A DNA stretch of 7,710 bases from Chloroflexota bacterium (GCA_005881295.1 VBHS01000041.1:1-7710); one strand, 5' to 3'; shown: positions 1-6,285, counted from the stretch's first letter. A program made the numbers and translations. The notes: generated by a model from the sequence alone, not told the origin.

Positions 1-1161
1 TCGTTCGCCTATTCCGATATTGGCGTATACTTCCTGGTGTTTCTCGTCATCATCATTGTCGTCAGTACCGGGCTTTTCCTGTACCGTTTGCCCAAACTAC
101 GCCCCGAGCAAGAGTTTGACTCGGTGGTCTCGCGTGAAGGCATCTTTCTGCTCAACAACCTGTTACTGGTGGGCATCGCCTTCGCCACGCTCTGGGGAAC
201 GATTTTCCCGCTCATCTCGGCCGCCCTCCGCCGCGAGACCATGACCGTTGGGCCGCCATTCTACGAGTCCGTCAATGGGCCGATTTTTATCGTGCTGATA
301 CTTGCCATGGGCGTTGGGCCGTTGCTGGCCTGGCGGCGCACTTCCAGTCGCGCTTTATGGCATAATCTAGCCGTGCCCGCGCTCGCCGCCGCTCTCTGTG
401 CCGCAGTACTGCCGCTGGCCGGTGTGCGCGATATCTGGGCGAATGTTGGCTTTGCTGTCTGCACATTTACCGCCGGGGCTATTTTCTATGAACTCTGGCG
501 TGGCATGCTCGTGCGCCATCGACACGGTGAGGCGTATCCGCTGGCGCTGTATATGCTCATCAAGCGCTACCGCCAGCGCTATGGCGGCTATATCGTGCAC
601 CTTGGCCTGGTGATGCTGGCAGTCGGCGTAATTGGTTCGCACTTCTTCCAGGTGCAGCAGGTCAACACGCTTAAAGCCGGTCAGCAGATGCATGTTGCCG
701 GCTATACGCTGAATTATATTGGCAATATCGAAGAAACCGGCCCGGGAACCGATACCGTAAAATCCATTGTACAGCTCTGGAAAGATAACCAGTACCAGGG
801 CTTTATCTATCCCGGACGCATCTTCTACCAGAACTTTGGCAATCAACCGGCGAGCCAGATCTCCATCACGACCATTGGGCTGACCGATGTATATGTCCTG
901 CTTGCCGACTGGAACGGCGCTTCTGAGGCGACGATCCGTGTGTTTATCAACCCGCTGACATCGCTTGTGTGGTACGGGGGAGCGCTGATGCTGATAGGTG
1001 GAGTCATCTGCTGGTGGCCAGAGAGGCGCAGGAAAGGTATACAGGTCAATAGTGAGATGCCTGGCATACCAGGTGTGGCTGCCCCGCTTGGCCCTCCAGC
1101 TACAAAAGTCGAGCAAGGCGAGAAACAGGTGGGGCAAGATGACAAGGAGATCGTGGTATGA
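1..1161 (+). CDS. ccmF: Cytochrome c heme lyase subunit CcmF, C-terminal part (5' end outside window)
   Basis: CcmF is the integral membrane core of the System I heme lyase, joining heme to apocytochrome CXXCH cysteines on the outer face of the membrane. The frame is open from base 1, so 386 C-terminal residues are present; the N-terminal helices and the WWD heme motif are missing. Visible hallmarks (numbered from base 1) are the SREGIFLLNNLLLVG block with the following LWGTIFPLIS (about 44-73), TVGPPF (82-87), and the GGYIVHLG helix whose His200 corresponds to the conserved transmembrane heme-ligand His of CcmF. An outer beta-rich loop (about 215-310) contains the YPGRIFY motif, and the last helix follows NPLTSLVWYGG. 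A Pro/Gly-rich hydrophilic tail ends the protein. Its TGA overlaps the ccmH start as ATGA, implying translational coupling. Family identity is secure from these motifs. Confidence 0.96.
   Translation, partial: SFAYSDIGVYFLVFLVIIIVVSTGLFLYRLPKLRPEQEFDSVVSREGIFLLNNLLLVGIAFATLWGTIFPLISAALRRETMTVGPPFYESVNGPIFIVLILAMGVGPLLAWRRTSSRALWHNLAVPALAAALCAAVLPLAGVRDIWANVGFAVCTFTAGAIFYELWRGMLVRHRHGEAYPLALYMLIKRYRQRYGGYIVHLGLVMLAVGVIGSHFFQVQQVNTLKAGQQMHVAGYTLNYIGNIEETGPGTDTVKSIVQLWKDNQYQGFIYPGRIFYQNFGNQPASQISITTIGLTDVYVLLADWNGASEATIRVFINPLTSLVWYGGALMLIGGVICWWPERRRKGIQVNSEMPGIPGVAAPLGPPATKVEQGEKQVGQDDKEIVV
1144..1149 (+). promoter_or_regulatory. Ribosome binding site of ccmH
   Basis: AAGGAG lies 8 nt before the ATG at 1158, inside the last codons of ccmF. 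It supports the ATG that overlaps the ccmF stop as the start of ccmH. Confidence 0.75.
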
Positions 1162-1706
1162 AGCAGAGGCGTCCACTGTTTATAGGGCTGGCCATCGTGG
1201 CGATCGTGGGAGCGATCTGGTATTCTATCTTTCTGCAAAACCCACCACAGCAGACGCTTGATCAGCGCGTGCAACATGTCGGATCCCAATTGAAGTGCCC
1301 TGTCTGCCAGGGCGAGTCGGTTGCCGATTCCCAATCGGCTATTGCGCAACAGATGCGGGGTATTATTCGCCAGCAACTGCAATCTGGCATGACGGAACAA
1401 GCCGTGATTCAATATTTCCAGGCCCGCTATGGGGATCAGATTGTCTGGTCCCCACAATGGCAGGGTTTTTCTCTGCTGGCGTGGTTGGTGCCGATTGGCC
1501 TGCTGCTGGGAGGGGTGATACTGCTGTTCTTTGTCCTGCGTGACTGGCGAAGCTCGACTCCCACGGGAGGCACAACTATCGTTGCAGCGGAACTTACGAA
1601 TATACACCAGGTTGATTTATCCCGGTATCGTGCGCTGCTCGAACAGGAACTCGCCGAAGAAGATCCATTGTTCGCACGACCACCAGGTGGAACGGATGGA
1701 AGCTAA
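1158..1706 (+). CDS. ccmH: Cytochrome c maturation thiol-disulfide protein CcmH (CcmH/CycL/NrfF family)
   Basis: CcmH reduces, or holds as a mixed disulfide, the apocytochrome CXXCH cysteines before heme ligation by CcmF. The 182-residue product has an N-terminal membrane segment (about 7-24), then the family motif LKCPVCQ with the redox cysteines Cys47 and Cys50, continuing into GESVADSQS. A helical bundle with MRGIIRQQLQSG and YFQARYGDQIVWSP follows, and then a second membrane helix (about 105-127). This domain order is that of the short CcmH form. The tail after about residue 130 is hydrophilic and acidic, without TPR repeats. The start overlaps the ccmF stop and has a good ribosome binding site. 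The stop overlaps the next start as TAATG. The redox domain should face the outer side, like the heme lyase. Confidence 0.95.
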   Translation: MKQRRPLFIGLAIVAIVGAIWYSIFLQNPPQQTLDQRVQHVGSQLKCPVCQGESVADSQSAIAQQMRGIIRQQLQSGMTEQAVIQYFQARYGDQIVWSPQWQGFSLLAWLVPIGLLLGGVILLFFVLRDWRSSTPTGGTTIVAAELTNIHQVDLSRYRALLEQELAEEDPLFARPPGGTDGS

Positions 1707-2119
1707 TGCAATTCGTACTATCTCTCCTAATTGCGCTCGCGCTGGGTATTTCAGCTCTTGCCTTTGTGCTTTACCCCTTCTATCGCCGTACGCCAGCCAG
1801 GCCTGAAAAGCAAAAGAACACTGCCCTCTTCCCCTGGGTCGAAGAAAGAGCGCCAGAAACTGCTAACGGCCACGCCGAAGGCGAAGGAAGTGCTGGAGTG
1901 AGTGAGGGTGAGCAGGCAGCTCGGACTGCCCTGTATGAAATTGAGCTTGATTACCAGCTTGGCAATATTTCCGAGAGCGATTATCGCAAGCTTCGGGAGA
2001 GATACCTCCAGCGCGCGCTGGTAGCCCTGAAGTCACGCTATGATCGTGAGCAGGAGCTTGACGATGTGATCGAGGTGCAGCTGCGGAAGATGAAAGAACA
2101 TGATGACAGCGTGGAATAA
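1706..2119 (+). CDS. Short CcmI-like membrane protein of the ccm operon
   Basis: The 137-residue protein has one N-terminal membrane helix (about 5-24) followed by YRRTP, so by the positive-inside rule the rest should be cytoplasmic. A low-complexity acidic linker (about 45-70) leads to a helical region with the pattern YEIELDYQLGNISESDY (about 77-93) and then a charged helix. This E-x-D-x-x-x-G-x-(I/L)-x-x-x-(D/E)-Y pattern is what I know from the first part of CcmI/CycH. Proteobacterial CcmI has a second helix and outer TPR repeats that bind apocytochrome; both are absent here, so it is a minimal CcmI. The ATG shares one base with the ccmH stop. Position just after ccmH supports a role in the heme lyase complex. 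The family assignment is probable; the function is inferred. Confidence 0.75.
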   Translation: MQFVLSLLIALALGISALAFVLYPFYRRTPARPEKQKNTALFPWVEERAPETANGHAEGEGSAGVSEGEQAARTALYEIELDYQLGNISESDYRKLRERYLQRALVALKSRYDREQELDDVIEVQLRKMKEHDDSVE

Positions 2120-2277
2120 GTGGCAAAAAGCGAAACAATTGCTCAAGCATATAGCTCAGTGTCACTACGGATGCTCACGGCTCTTTTTCCTTCGCCGATC
2201 TCTCTACCGGCAAATCGATCAGCTATGCTGTATACAGCCGCTACCAGGGAGCGCAGTACACCTCTGCCATCATCTCA
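2100..2277 (+). other. Disturbed 5' region of the next gene (candidate detached N-terminus)
   Basis: Directly seen: frame 1, used by the gene at 2278-3237, is open back to 2155, after a TAG at 2152-2154. Its translation here (VTTDAHGSFSFADL, then YAVYSRYQGAQYTSA) reads like the middle of a carboxypeptidase-regulatory-like beta domain, yet it holds no ATG, GTG or TTG before 2278. In another frame, ATGATG at 2100 overlaps the end of the CcmI-like gene and would start MTAWNKWQKAKQLLKHIA, which looks like the basic N-region of a signal peptide or anchor, but no hydrophobic stretch follows. A second possible start is GTG at 2120 in the remaining frame. The simplest reading is that a signal sequence and the first beta strands were lost by an out-of-frame deletion around 2140-2165, either biologically or in assembly. 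Confidence 0.5.
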
Positions 2278-3237
2278 TTGGATACGAAACCCGCGCAGCA
2301 ACTCAACCTCACGGTGTACCAGGCGACGAAAAGTACCGCCAATATAGCCATCGTACGGGCCACCATCCTGTTGCGTCAGCCTGACGCGCAAAAAGGCATC
2401 ATTCCTGTCTCGGAGCTATTCATCTTCAGAAACCTGGATAGCCGTACCTATGTCGGCTCGCTGGATGCCAGCAAGGGCAAACCGAATGCGCTGCGTTTCT
2501 CGCTGCCGCATACGGCTAGCAAGGTGTCGCTCGGCAAGGGTTTTGAAGGTTATAACGCCATCCAGGTGGATACTGGCTTTGCCTCCGATGCCGCCGTTCC
2601 GCCGGGCGACTCCCAGTTCGCCTTCACGTTTGATATGCCTTATAGCGCGTCGGAGTATGATTTTGACTATACAGCGGTCTATCCCACCGTGCTGCTGACC
2701 TTCCTGGCGCCGCCACAGATGCAAGCCGGTTCCGATATACTTACGAGCCAGGGACCGATTACCTCTGACAAGCAAACCTTTAACCTGTTACAGGCAAAGG
2801 CGTTGCTCGCCGGAAAAGAAGTTCACGTTCAGCTTGCCGGCCTGCCGACGCCCCCACTTGTCCCGCGTACGCCTGCTACTACCACCTCTAATCCAGGAAT
2901 ACCCTGGCTCGTGGTCGTGCTGCTCATCATGGCTGCTATACTCTCTATTACAGGGGTTATCTATCGATCCATGCGTCGCCAGGCCGCGTTGCCGTCCAAA
3001 AAGCAGGCTGGGAAGGCGAGGACAAAACAGCCGGTCCAGGTACAGCGCCAACACAAAGCTGCCCCGGTAAGGCAGGGTAATAAAACAGGGAAGAGCGAGC
3101 AGGCGCTTTTGCAGGAACTGCTGGAGCTTGATAAAACGTATGAAACTGGTAAGATAAAGAAAACTGTGTACCAGGAGCGTCGGGCAAAGCTCAAAGCACA
3201 ACTGCGCGCGCTGATGAGCGAAAAGGTGACGCCGTGA
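2278..3237 (+). CDS. Membrane-anchored beta-domain protein in ccm operon, function unknown, probably 5'-truncated
   Basis: I cannot assign a named family. From the TTG at 2278 the product has 319 residues, but the coherent beta-rich sequence extends upstream to 2155, so this start is only formal and has no ribosome binding site. Residues 1-190 are a beta-rich domain with no cysteine and many aromatic residues (for example SELFIFRNLDSRTYVGSL at 45-62 and FAFTFDMPYSASEYDFDY at 114-131), fitting an exported domain. A Pro/Thr-rich linker (190-206) precedes one membrane helix (about 208-229). Then come RSMRR and a Lys/Arg/Gln-rich linker (230-270), marking the C-terminus as cytoplasmic. A final helical hairpin (about 273-315) is SHOCT-like, with ELLELDKTYETGKI followed by YQERRAKLKAQL. 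Its site between CcmI-like and ccmA suggests an accessory role in cytochrome maturation; this is inference. It may be a pseudogene. Confidence 0.65.
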   Translation: MDTKPAQQLNLTVYQATKSTANIAIVRATILLRQPDAQKGIIPVSELFIFRNLDSRTYVGSLDASKGKPNALRFSLPHTASKVSLGKGFEGYNAIQVDTGFASDAAVPPGDSQFAFTFDMPYSASEYDFDYTAVYPTVLLTFLAPPQMQAGSDILTSQGPITSDKQTFNLLQAKALLAGKEVHVQLAGLPTPPLVPRTPATTTSNPGIPWLVVVLLIMAAILSITGVIYRSMRRQAALPSKKQAGKARTKQPVQVQRQHKAAPVRQGNKTGKSEQALLQELLELDKTYETGKIKKTVYQERRAKLKAQLRALMSEKVTP

Positions 3238-3267
3238 AAGTAAGTGTGCATTTGGTGAACAAATAAA

Positions 3268-3975
3268 GTGAAAACACCTTTGCTGGCTATAGCGGGCCTG
3301 AAAAAGAGCTTCGACCTCAAAAGCGTCCTGCGCGGCATCGACCTTGTCGTAGAAAGTGGCGAACGTGTGGCGCTGGTAGGCGCCAATGGCGCGGGGAAAA
3401 CGACGCTCTTGCGTATCCTGGCATGTTTGACAGAGCCGAGCAGCGGCAGCGCTCGTATTGATGGTTGGGACATTGTGCGCGACGCTCAGCAGGTGAGACG
3501 CCTTGTTGGCTTCGTTGCTCACCAACCATATCTCTATGATGAACTGACCGCGTTGGAGAACCTGCTTTTCTTTGGGAAGATGTACGCGGTAAAGGATGCC
3601 AGGGAGCGCACGGAGGACCTGTTGCGCCGGGTAGGATTGGAAAAGCGGGCCAGGGAACGCGCCGGCGTGCTCTCAAGAGGACAGGTGCAGCGGCTATCCC
3701 TGGCAAGGGCGTTGTTGCACGCGCCGCGACTGCTGCTACTGGATGAGCCCGATACGGGACTTGACGAGGAGGGGCTCAGGCTGATCGAGGATGTGCTGGC
3801 GGAACATAGCGCGCAGGGAGGAGCAGTTCTTTTCACGACGCACCAGCTCGACCGCGCCATGAAACTGGGCGACAGCCTGCTTATGCTGAGCAGGGGACGT
3901 CTTGTCTTTCAAGAGAAAACGGCGGGTTTAGAGCTGGAGAGAATGCGGCAGGAATATCAAGAGGTTTTCAGATGA
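3268..3975 (+). CDS. ccmA: Heme exporter ATP-binding protein CcmA
   Basis: This is the ABC-type ATPase of the CcmABCD complex, whose ATP hydrolysis frees holo-CcmE from CcmC. All nucleotide-binding motifs are present in the 235 residues: Walker A GANGAGKT (38-45), Q-loop Gln86, signature LSRGQ (135-139), Walker B LLLLDEP (155-161), D-loop GLD (164-166) and switch His192 in TTHQ. LSxGQ variants of the signature are usual in the family. A generic ABC ATPase is the alternative, but the overlap with ccmB and the operon context settle it. The only in-frame start near the N-terminus is GTG at 3268, because TGA occurs at 3256. No clear ribosome binding site precedes it, and it sits 30 nt after the previous stop, so translation may depend on re-initiation or be weak. 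The stop overlaps ccmB as ATGA. Confidence 0.95.
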   Translation: MKTPLLAIAGLKKSFDLKSVLRGIDLVVESGERVALVGANGAGKTTLLRILACLTEPSSGSARIDGWDIVRDAQQVRRLVGFVAHQPYLYDELTALENLLFFGKMYAVKDARERTEDLLRRVGLEKRARERAGVLSRGQVQRLSLARALLHAPRLLLLDEPDTGLDEEGLRLIEDVLAEHSAQGGAVLFTTHQLDRAMKLGDSLLMLSRGRLVFQEKTAGLELERMRQEYQEVFR

Positions 3976-4637
3976 TCTTTTTTGAGCAGGTAATCGCCAT
4001 CCTCTGGAAGGATATACGCTACGAACTGCGCAGCAAGCAGATGTGGGCAGGCATGGGCCTGTTCGCTCTTCTCGTCCTGGTCATCTTCAATTTTGCCTTT
4101 GACCTGCGAGTAGACAACAGAGCCGCCGTAGCTCCCGGCGCTCTGTGGGTATCCTTCGTCTTCGCCAGCATGTTGGGATTGGGCCGCACCATAGCGGCCG
4201 AGCGCGAAAAAGGTTCGATGGACCGCTTGCTGCTCTGCCCGGTGGATCGCAAAGCTATCTACCTTGCGAAACTACTGGGAAATATGCTATTTATCGGAGT
4301 AGTAGAAATTGTTGCCCTGCCCATTTTCGCGGCCCTGTTCAACGTACCGTTGTTACTCGGGCCGCTGCTGCCGATCGTATTGCTCGGGACGCTGGGGATC
4401 GCGGCGGTCGGGACCCTGTTCTCGGCAATGGCGGCAGCGACACGGGCGCGCGAACTATTGTTACCGATCCTGGTCTTTCCGTTGATTGTCCCGATCGTCA
4501 TCGCTGCAGTGCGCGCGACGGGTACGTTGATGGTGCCGGTGTCGAACGAGCCGCCGTGGTTGGGGCTGATGGTGGCCTTTGATGTGATTTTTCTGAGCAT
4601 CTCCATGCTCACCTTTCAATATATCGTAGAAGAGTAG
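3972..4637 (+). CDS. ccmB: Heme exporter permease subunit CcmB
   Basis: CcmB is the six-helix membrane partner of the CcmA ATPase in CcmABCD. The 221-residue product begins with the family-type amphipathic start ILWKDIRYELRSK (about 10-22). It then shows hydrophobic helices near 28-44, 52-70, 100-122, 125-152, 163-180 and 195-217. The cytoplasmic loop TIAAEREKGSMDRLLLCPVDR (about 73-93), with its Glu-Arg-Glu-Lys-Gly core, is the conserved coupling region of CcmB. Length matches the usual size of about 220 residues. Translation is probably coupled to ccmA through the ATGA overlap, and GAGG at 3961-3964 lies 7 nt before the ATG. Nothing looks damaged. Confidence 0.94.
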   Translation: MIFFEQVIAILWKDIRYELRSKQMWAGMGLFALLVLVIFNFAFDLRVDNRAAVAPGALWVSFVFASMLGLGRTIAAEREKGSMDRLLLCPVDRKAIYLAKLLGNMLFIGVVEIVALPIFAALFNVPLLLGPLLPIVLLGTLGIAAVGTLFSAMAAATRARELLLPILVFPLIVPIVIAAVRATGTLMVPVSNEPPWLGLMVAFDVIFLSISMLTFQYIVEE

Positions 4638-4694
4638 GGGGGATACCCCGCAGGGAATGCCCCGGAGCATACATATTTAGGAGTAATACATATT
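4638..4694 (+). other. ccmB-ccmC spacer with GC hairpin
   Basis: This 57-nt gap contains GGGG-ATA-CCCC (4639-4649) and a nearby GGG-AATG-CCC (4653-4662). They could form small stems, and either C block could pair with the first G block. No U-run follows, so it does not look like an intrinsic terminator. It could tune expression or mRNA stability between ccmB and ccmC, but this is speculative. Confidence 0.35.
4678..4683 (+). promoter_or_regulatory. Ribosome binding site of ccmC
   Basis: TAGGAG lies 11 nt before the ATG at 4695. The spacing is slightly long but acceptable, and it supports that ATG as the ccmC start. Confidence 0.6.
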
Positions 4695-5438
4695 ATGGCA
4701 TTAGCCAGGCAAGACACAAATGTTAAGCGTCGCGATGCCAGCGGGCCAGGACAGGCGGAACGTTTTCCTATAGTCTCTATGGTACTGCTAGCGCTGACCT
4801 TTATCGGCATGATGATCTCAATCTGGATGATCTTTCTCTACGCGCCGACCGACGCTATCGAAGGGGATGCGCAGCGCATCTTCTATTTCCATTTACCATC
4901 AGCTATCATCGGGATGCTCTCCCTTGGTATCGTGGCCCTGGGCGGCATCGTCTATCTGTGGAAGAAAGATGAACGCTGGGATTGGGTCGCGCGCGCCGCA
5001 GCGGAACTGGGAACGGTGTTTCTCACCTTCGCTTTGATCACCGGCTCTATCTGGGGACGAACAACCTGGGGTACATGGTGGACCTGGGATGCGCGCCTGA
5101 CCACGACCTTGATCCTCTGGTTTATCTATATCGGCTATCTCATGTTGCGCAGCTACATGGGCCGCACCCCTGCCAGCGCGCGCGCCGGCGCGGTACTGGC
5201 GATCATTGGCCTCATCGATGTCCCTATCATCTATGAGTCGGTGAACTGGTGGCGCACATTGCATCCCCAGGCTGTGCTGCCCCTTGGCTCTTCGCCGCAA
5301 TTGCCGCTGGAGATGCTACTCACACTGGTGGTTGCTTTTATCACTTTTACGCTGCTCTTCAGTTTCTTGATGGTGCAACTTTATCAACTAGAGAAAATGC
5401 AAACGCTGGCTCAGCAGCTGCGTGCCAGCGTGGAATAA
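4695..5438 (+). CDS. ccmC: Heme handling protein CcmC (WWD domain)
   Basis: CcmC is the six-helix membrane protein that presents heme to the chaperone CcmE. The 247-residue product carries the complete tryptophan-rich WWD motif, WGRTTWGTWWTWD (120-132), on the outer face, flanked by the two axial heme-ligand histidines of the family: His66 in YFHLP and His190 in TLHP. Membrane helices lie near 27-49, 66-88, 101-119, 134-152, 163-181 and 206-230. Length is typical. A hydrophilic N-terminal extension of about 24 residues precedes the first helix. Its place between ccmB and ccmD matches the family. The related protein CcsA also has a WWD motif, but the H-WWD-H spacing, size and operon all favour CcmC. 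Confidence 0.95.
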   Translation: MALARQDTNVKRRDASGPGQAERFPIVSMVLLALTFIGMMISIWMIFLYAPTDAIEGDAQRIFYFHLPSAIIGMLSLGIVALGGIVYLWKKDERWDWVARAAAELGTVFLTFALITGSIWGRTTWGTWWTWDARLTTTLILWFIYIGYLMLRSYMGRTPASARAGAVLAIIGLIDVPIIYESVNWWRTLHPQAVLPLGSSPQLPLEMLLTLVVAFITFTLLFSFLMVQLYQLEKMQTLAQQLRASVE

Positions 5439-5444
5439 GATAGA

Positions 5445-5450
5445 AAAGGA
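5445..5450 (+). promoter_or_regulatory. Ribosome binding site of ccmD
   Basis: AAAGGA lies 10 nt before the ATG at 5461. It favours that ATG over the in-frame GTG at 5422, which would lie within the end of ccmC. Confidence 0.6.
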
Positions 5451-5460
5451 TGAAAGATTT

Positions 5461-5616
5461 ATGCAAGGACTAACGTATCTGGTGGTGGCCTACGTTATCG
5501 TCTGGGTCGGGCTGCTGGCTTACCTGGGCGTTGTTATGCTGCGCATTCGCGGCGTACGCACCGAGCTTGCCGCTGTTAAAGAGTTGGTGCGAGAACAACA
5601 GGAAAAGAGATCATGA
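5461..5616 (+). CDS. ccmD: Small heme exporter protein CcmD
   Basis: The 51-residue protein has one membrane helix (about 5-26) followed by a charged helix with RIRGVRTEL and KELVREQQEK. This is the CcmD form: a single-span peptide that stabilises CcmABC and helps release holo-CcmE, with a cytoplasmic C-terminus. CcmD proteins are poorly conserved, so the call rests on size, topology, the helix-then-charged-tail pattern and the position directly after ccmC. The start at 5461 has a ribosome binding site and places the hydrophobic segment at the N-terminus. A longer form from GTG 5422 would add 13 mostly polar residues and is less likely. The stop overlaps the next gene as ATGA. Confidence 0.88.
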   Translation: MQGLTYLVVAYVIVWVGLLAYLGVVMLRIRGVRTELAAVKELVREQQEKRS

Positions 5617-6083
5617 CTGCTACGGAAGAAACGAACAACGTTGCTTCTACGGAGAAAACAAGTAATACAGGGAAGGAACGCTCAACTTCCCGTCACATTA
5701 TCGTGCTCGCGTCGGGTGACCTGCTGGCCTTTCTGGCCTTCTCGGCCATCGGGCGTGGCAGCCATGGGGAGGCAACCGGCCTGGCTGCTATACCAGCGGT
5801 TATCGTGACCGCGGCGCCATTTGCTATCGCCTGGTTCCTCGTCTCTCCCTTTATTGGTGTTTACCGCAAGGAATTGGTGGCCAATCCGCGCAAAATGGCG
5901 AGACGTACATTTATCGCATGGATGCTCTCCTGGCCCGTAGCGATGGCAATGCGTGGCATCTTTGTGGATCACGCTGTTCCGCCGTTTACCTTTGCTCTGA
6001 TTGCTCTGTTTGTCAATGCTGCTTTCTTGTTGCTCTGGCGCTGGCCGTACGCGTTGAATCATAGCATGAAGAAGCGAGGTTAA
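5613..6083 (+). CDS. DUF3054 family membrane protein
   Basis: This 156-residue integral membrane protein matches what I know of DUF3054: a short polar N-terminus (about 1-28), then a first helix with the motif ASGDLLAFLAFSAIGRGSHG (33-52). Three further hydrophobic segments follow, near 61-84, 99-114 and 122-145. The loop FIGVYRKEL after the second helix and the RG-(I/L) element in the loop after the third are also typical. The function of the family is unknown. It overlaps ccmD by ATGA, so its translation should be coupled to the heme genes, although such proteins also occur away from ccm operons. A role in heme or membrane biology would be guesswork. It ends TAA, followed directly by the small ORF described next. 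Confidence 0.8.
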   Translation: MTATEETNNVASTEKTSNTGKERSTSRHIIVLASGDLLAFLAFSAIGRGSHGEATGLAAIPAVIVTAAPFAIAWFLVSPFIGVYRKELVANPRKMARRTFIAWMLSWPVAMAMRGIFVDHAVPPFTFALIALFVNAAFLLLWRWPYALNHSMKKRG

Positions 6084-6084
6084 T

Positions 6085-6285
6085 ATTTTTTCTGTATCTG
6101 CCGGCTCTCAAACGGGGAGTGGTGGTACTATTAGCGGAGATGCGCTGGCGAGTTTCCGCAATTTTGCAGTGAGTATGCATAGGGAATACCAGTACATGCA
6201 AAAAGCCTTTGATTTTACCGTTGTTGAAGGTAAAAAAGGCAAAGGGCAAAAAGTAGCGCGTCGGCCTTTTGCTGAGGGGAATTGA
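6085..6285 (+). CDS. Candidate small protein gene, possible ATT start
   Basis: The stretch between the DUF3054 gene and the coiled-coil gene holds an open frame that ends with TGA 4 nt before the next ATG, the spacing expected of a coupled operon gene. No ATG, GTG or TTG occurs before GTG 6169 (38 residues) or ATG 6175 (36 residues), yet the frame is open from 6070. GAGG at 6076-6079 stands 5 nt before ATT 6085, which would give 66 residues. The translation is protein-like: a Gly/Ser/Thr-rich start, a FRNFAVSMHREYQYMQKAF segment, then a basic KKGKGQKVARR end. Codon first positions are rich in G and A, as in coding DNA. I recognise no family and see no membrane segment. It may be a real small gene, or a leader whose conserved feature is the hairpin inside it. 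Confidence 0.4.
   Translation: MFSVSAGSQTGSGGTISGDALASFRNFAVSMHREYQYMQKAFDFTVVEGKKGKGQKVARRPFAEGN
6205..6240 (+). promoter_or_regulatory. Imperfect hairpin before the coiled-coil gene
   Basis: Left arm 6205-6219 (GCCTT, a TGA bulge, then TTTTACC) pairs with right arm 6229-6240 (GGTAAAAAAGGC) around a 9-base loop, giving 12 base pairs. No U-run follows, so it is not a classical terminator. It lies within the candidate small ORF and about 50 nt before the coiled-coil start, where it could affect translation or mRNA stability. Confidence 0.4.
6274..6279 (+). promoter_or_regulatory. Ribosome binding site of the coiled-coil gene
   Basis: GAGGGG lies 10 nt before ATG 6290 and favours that start over the in-frame TTG at 6269, which lies upstream of the site itself. 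Confidence 0.65.

Noticed and set aside
367..1607. Long minus-strand open frames (367-1176 and 843-1607)
   Set aside because: They lie entirely opposite ccmF and ccmH, whose products have clear family motifs. The antisense translations are rich in His, Arg and Gln and show no recognisable domain.
2788..3525. Minus-strand 245-residue open frame
   Set aside because: It spans the antisense of the beta-domain gene and the start of ccmA, has no domain-like pattern, and is explained by codon bias of the + strand.
3670..3690. CcmA signature LSRGQ instead of LSGGQ
   Set aside because: LSxGQ variation is normal in CcmA proteins, and all other ATPase motifs are intact.
4637..4665. GC-rich hairpin after ccmB as a transcription terminator
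   Set aside because: The stems are only 3-4 base pairs long, with no U-run, and ccmC must be transcribed onward.
5422..5460. Longer CcmD from GTG 5422
   Set aside because: It would overlap the end of ccmC and add a polar stretch before the membrane helix; ATG 5461 has a ribosome binding site.
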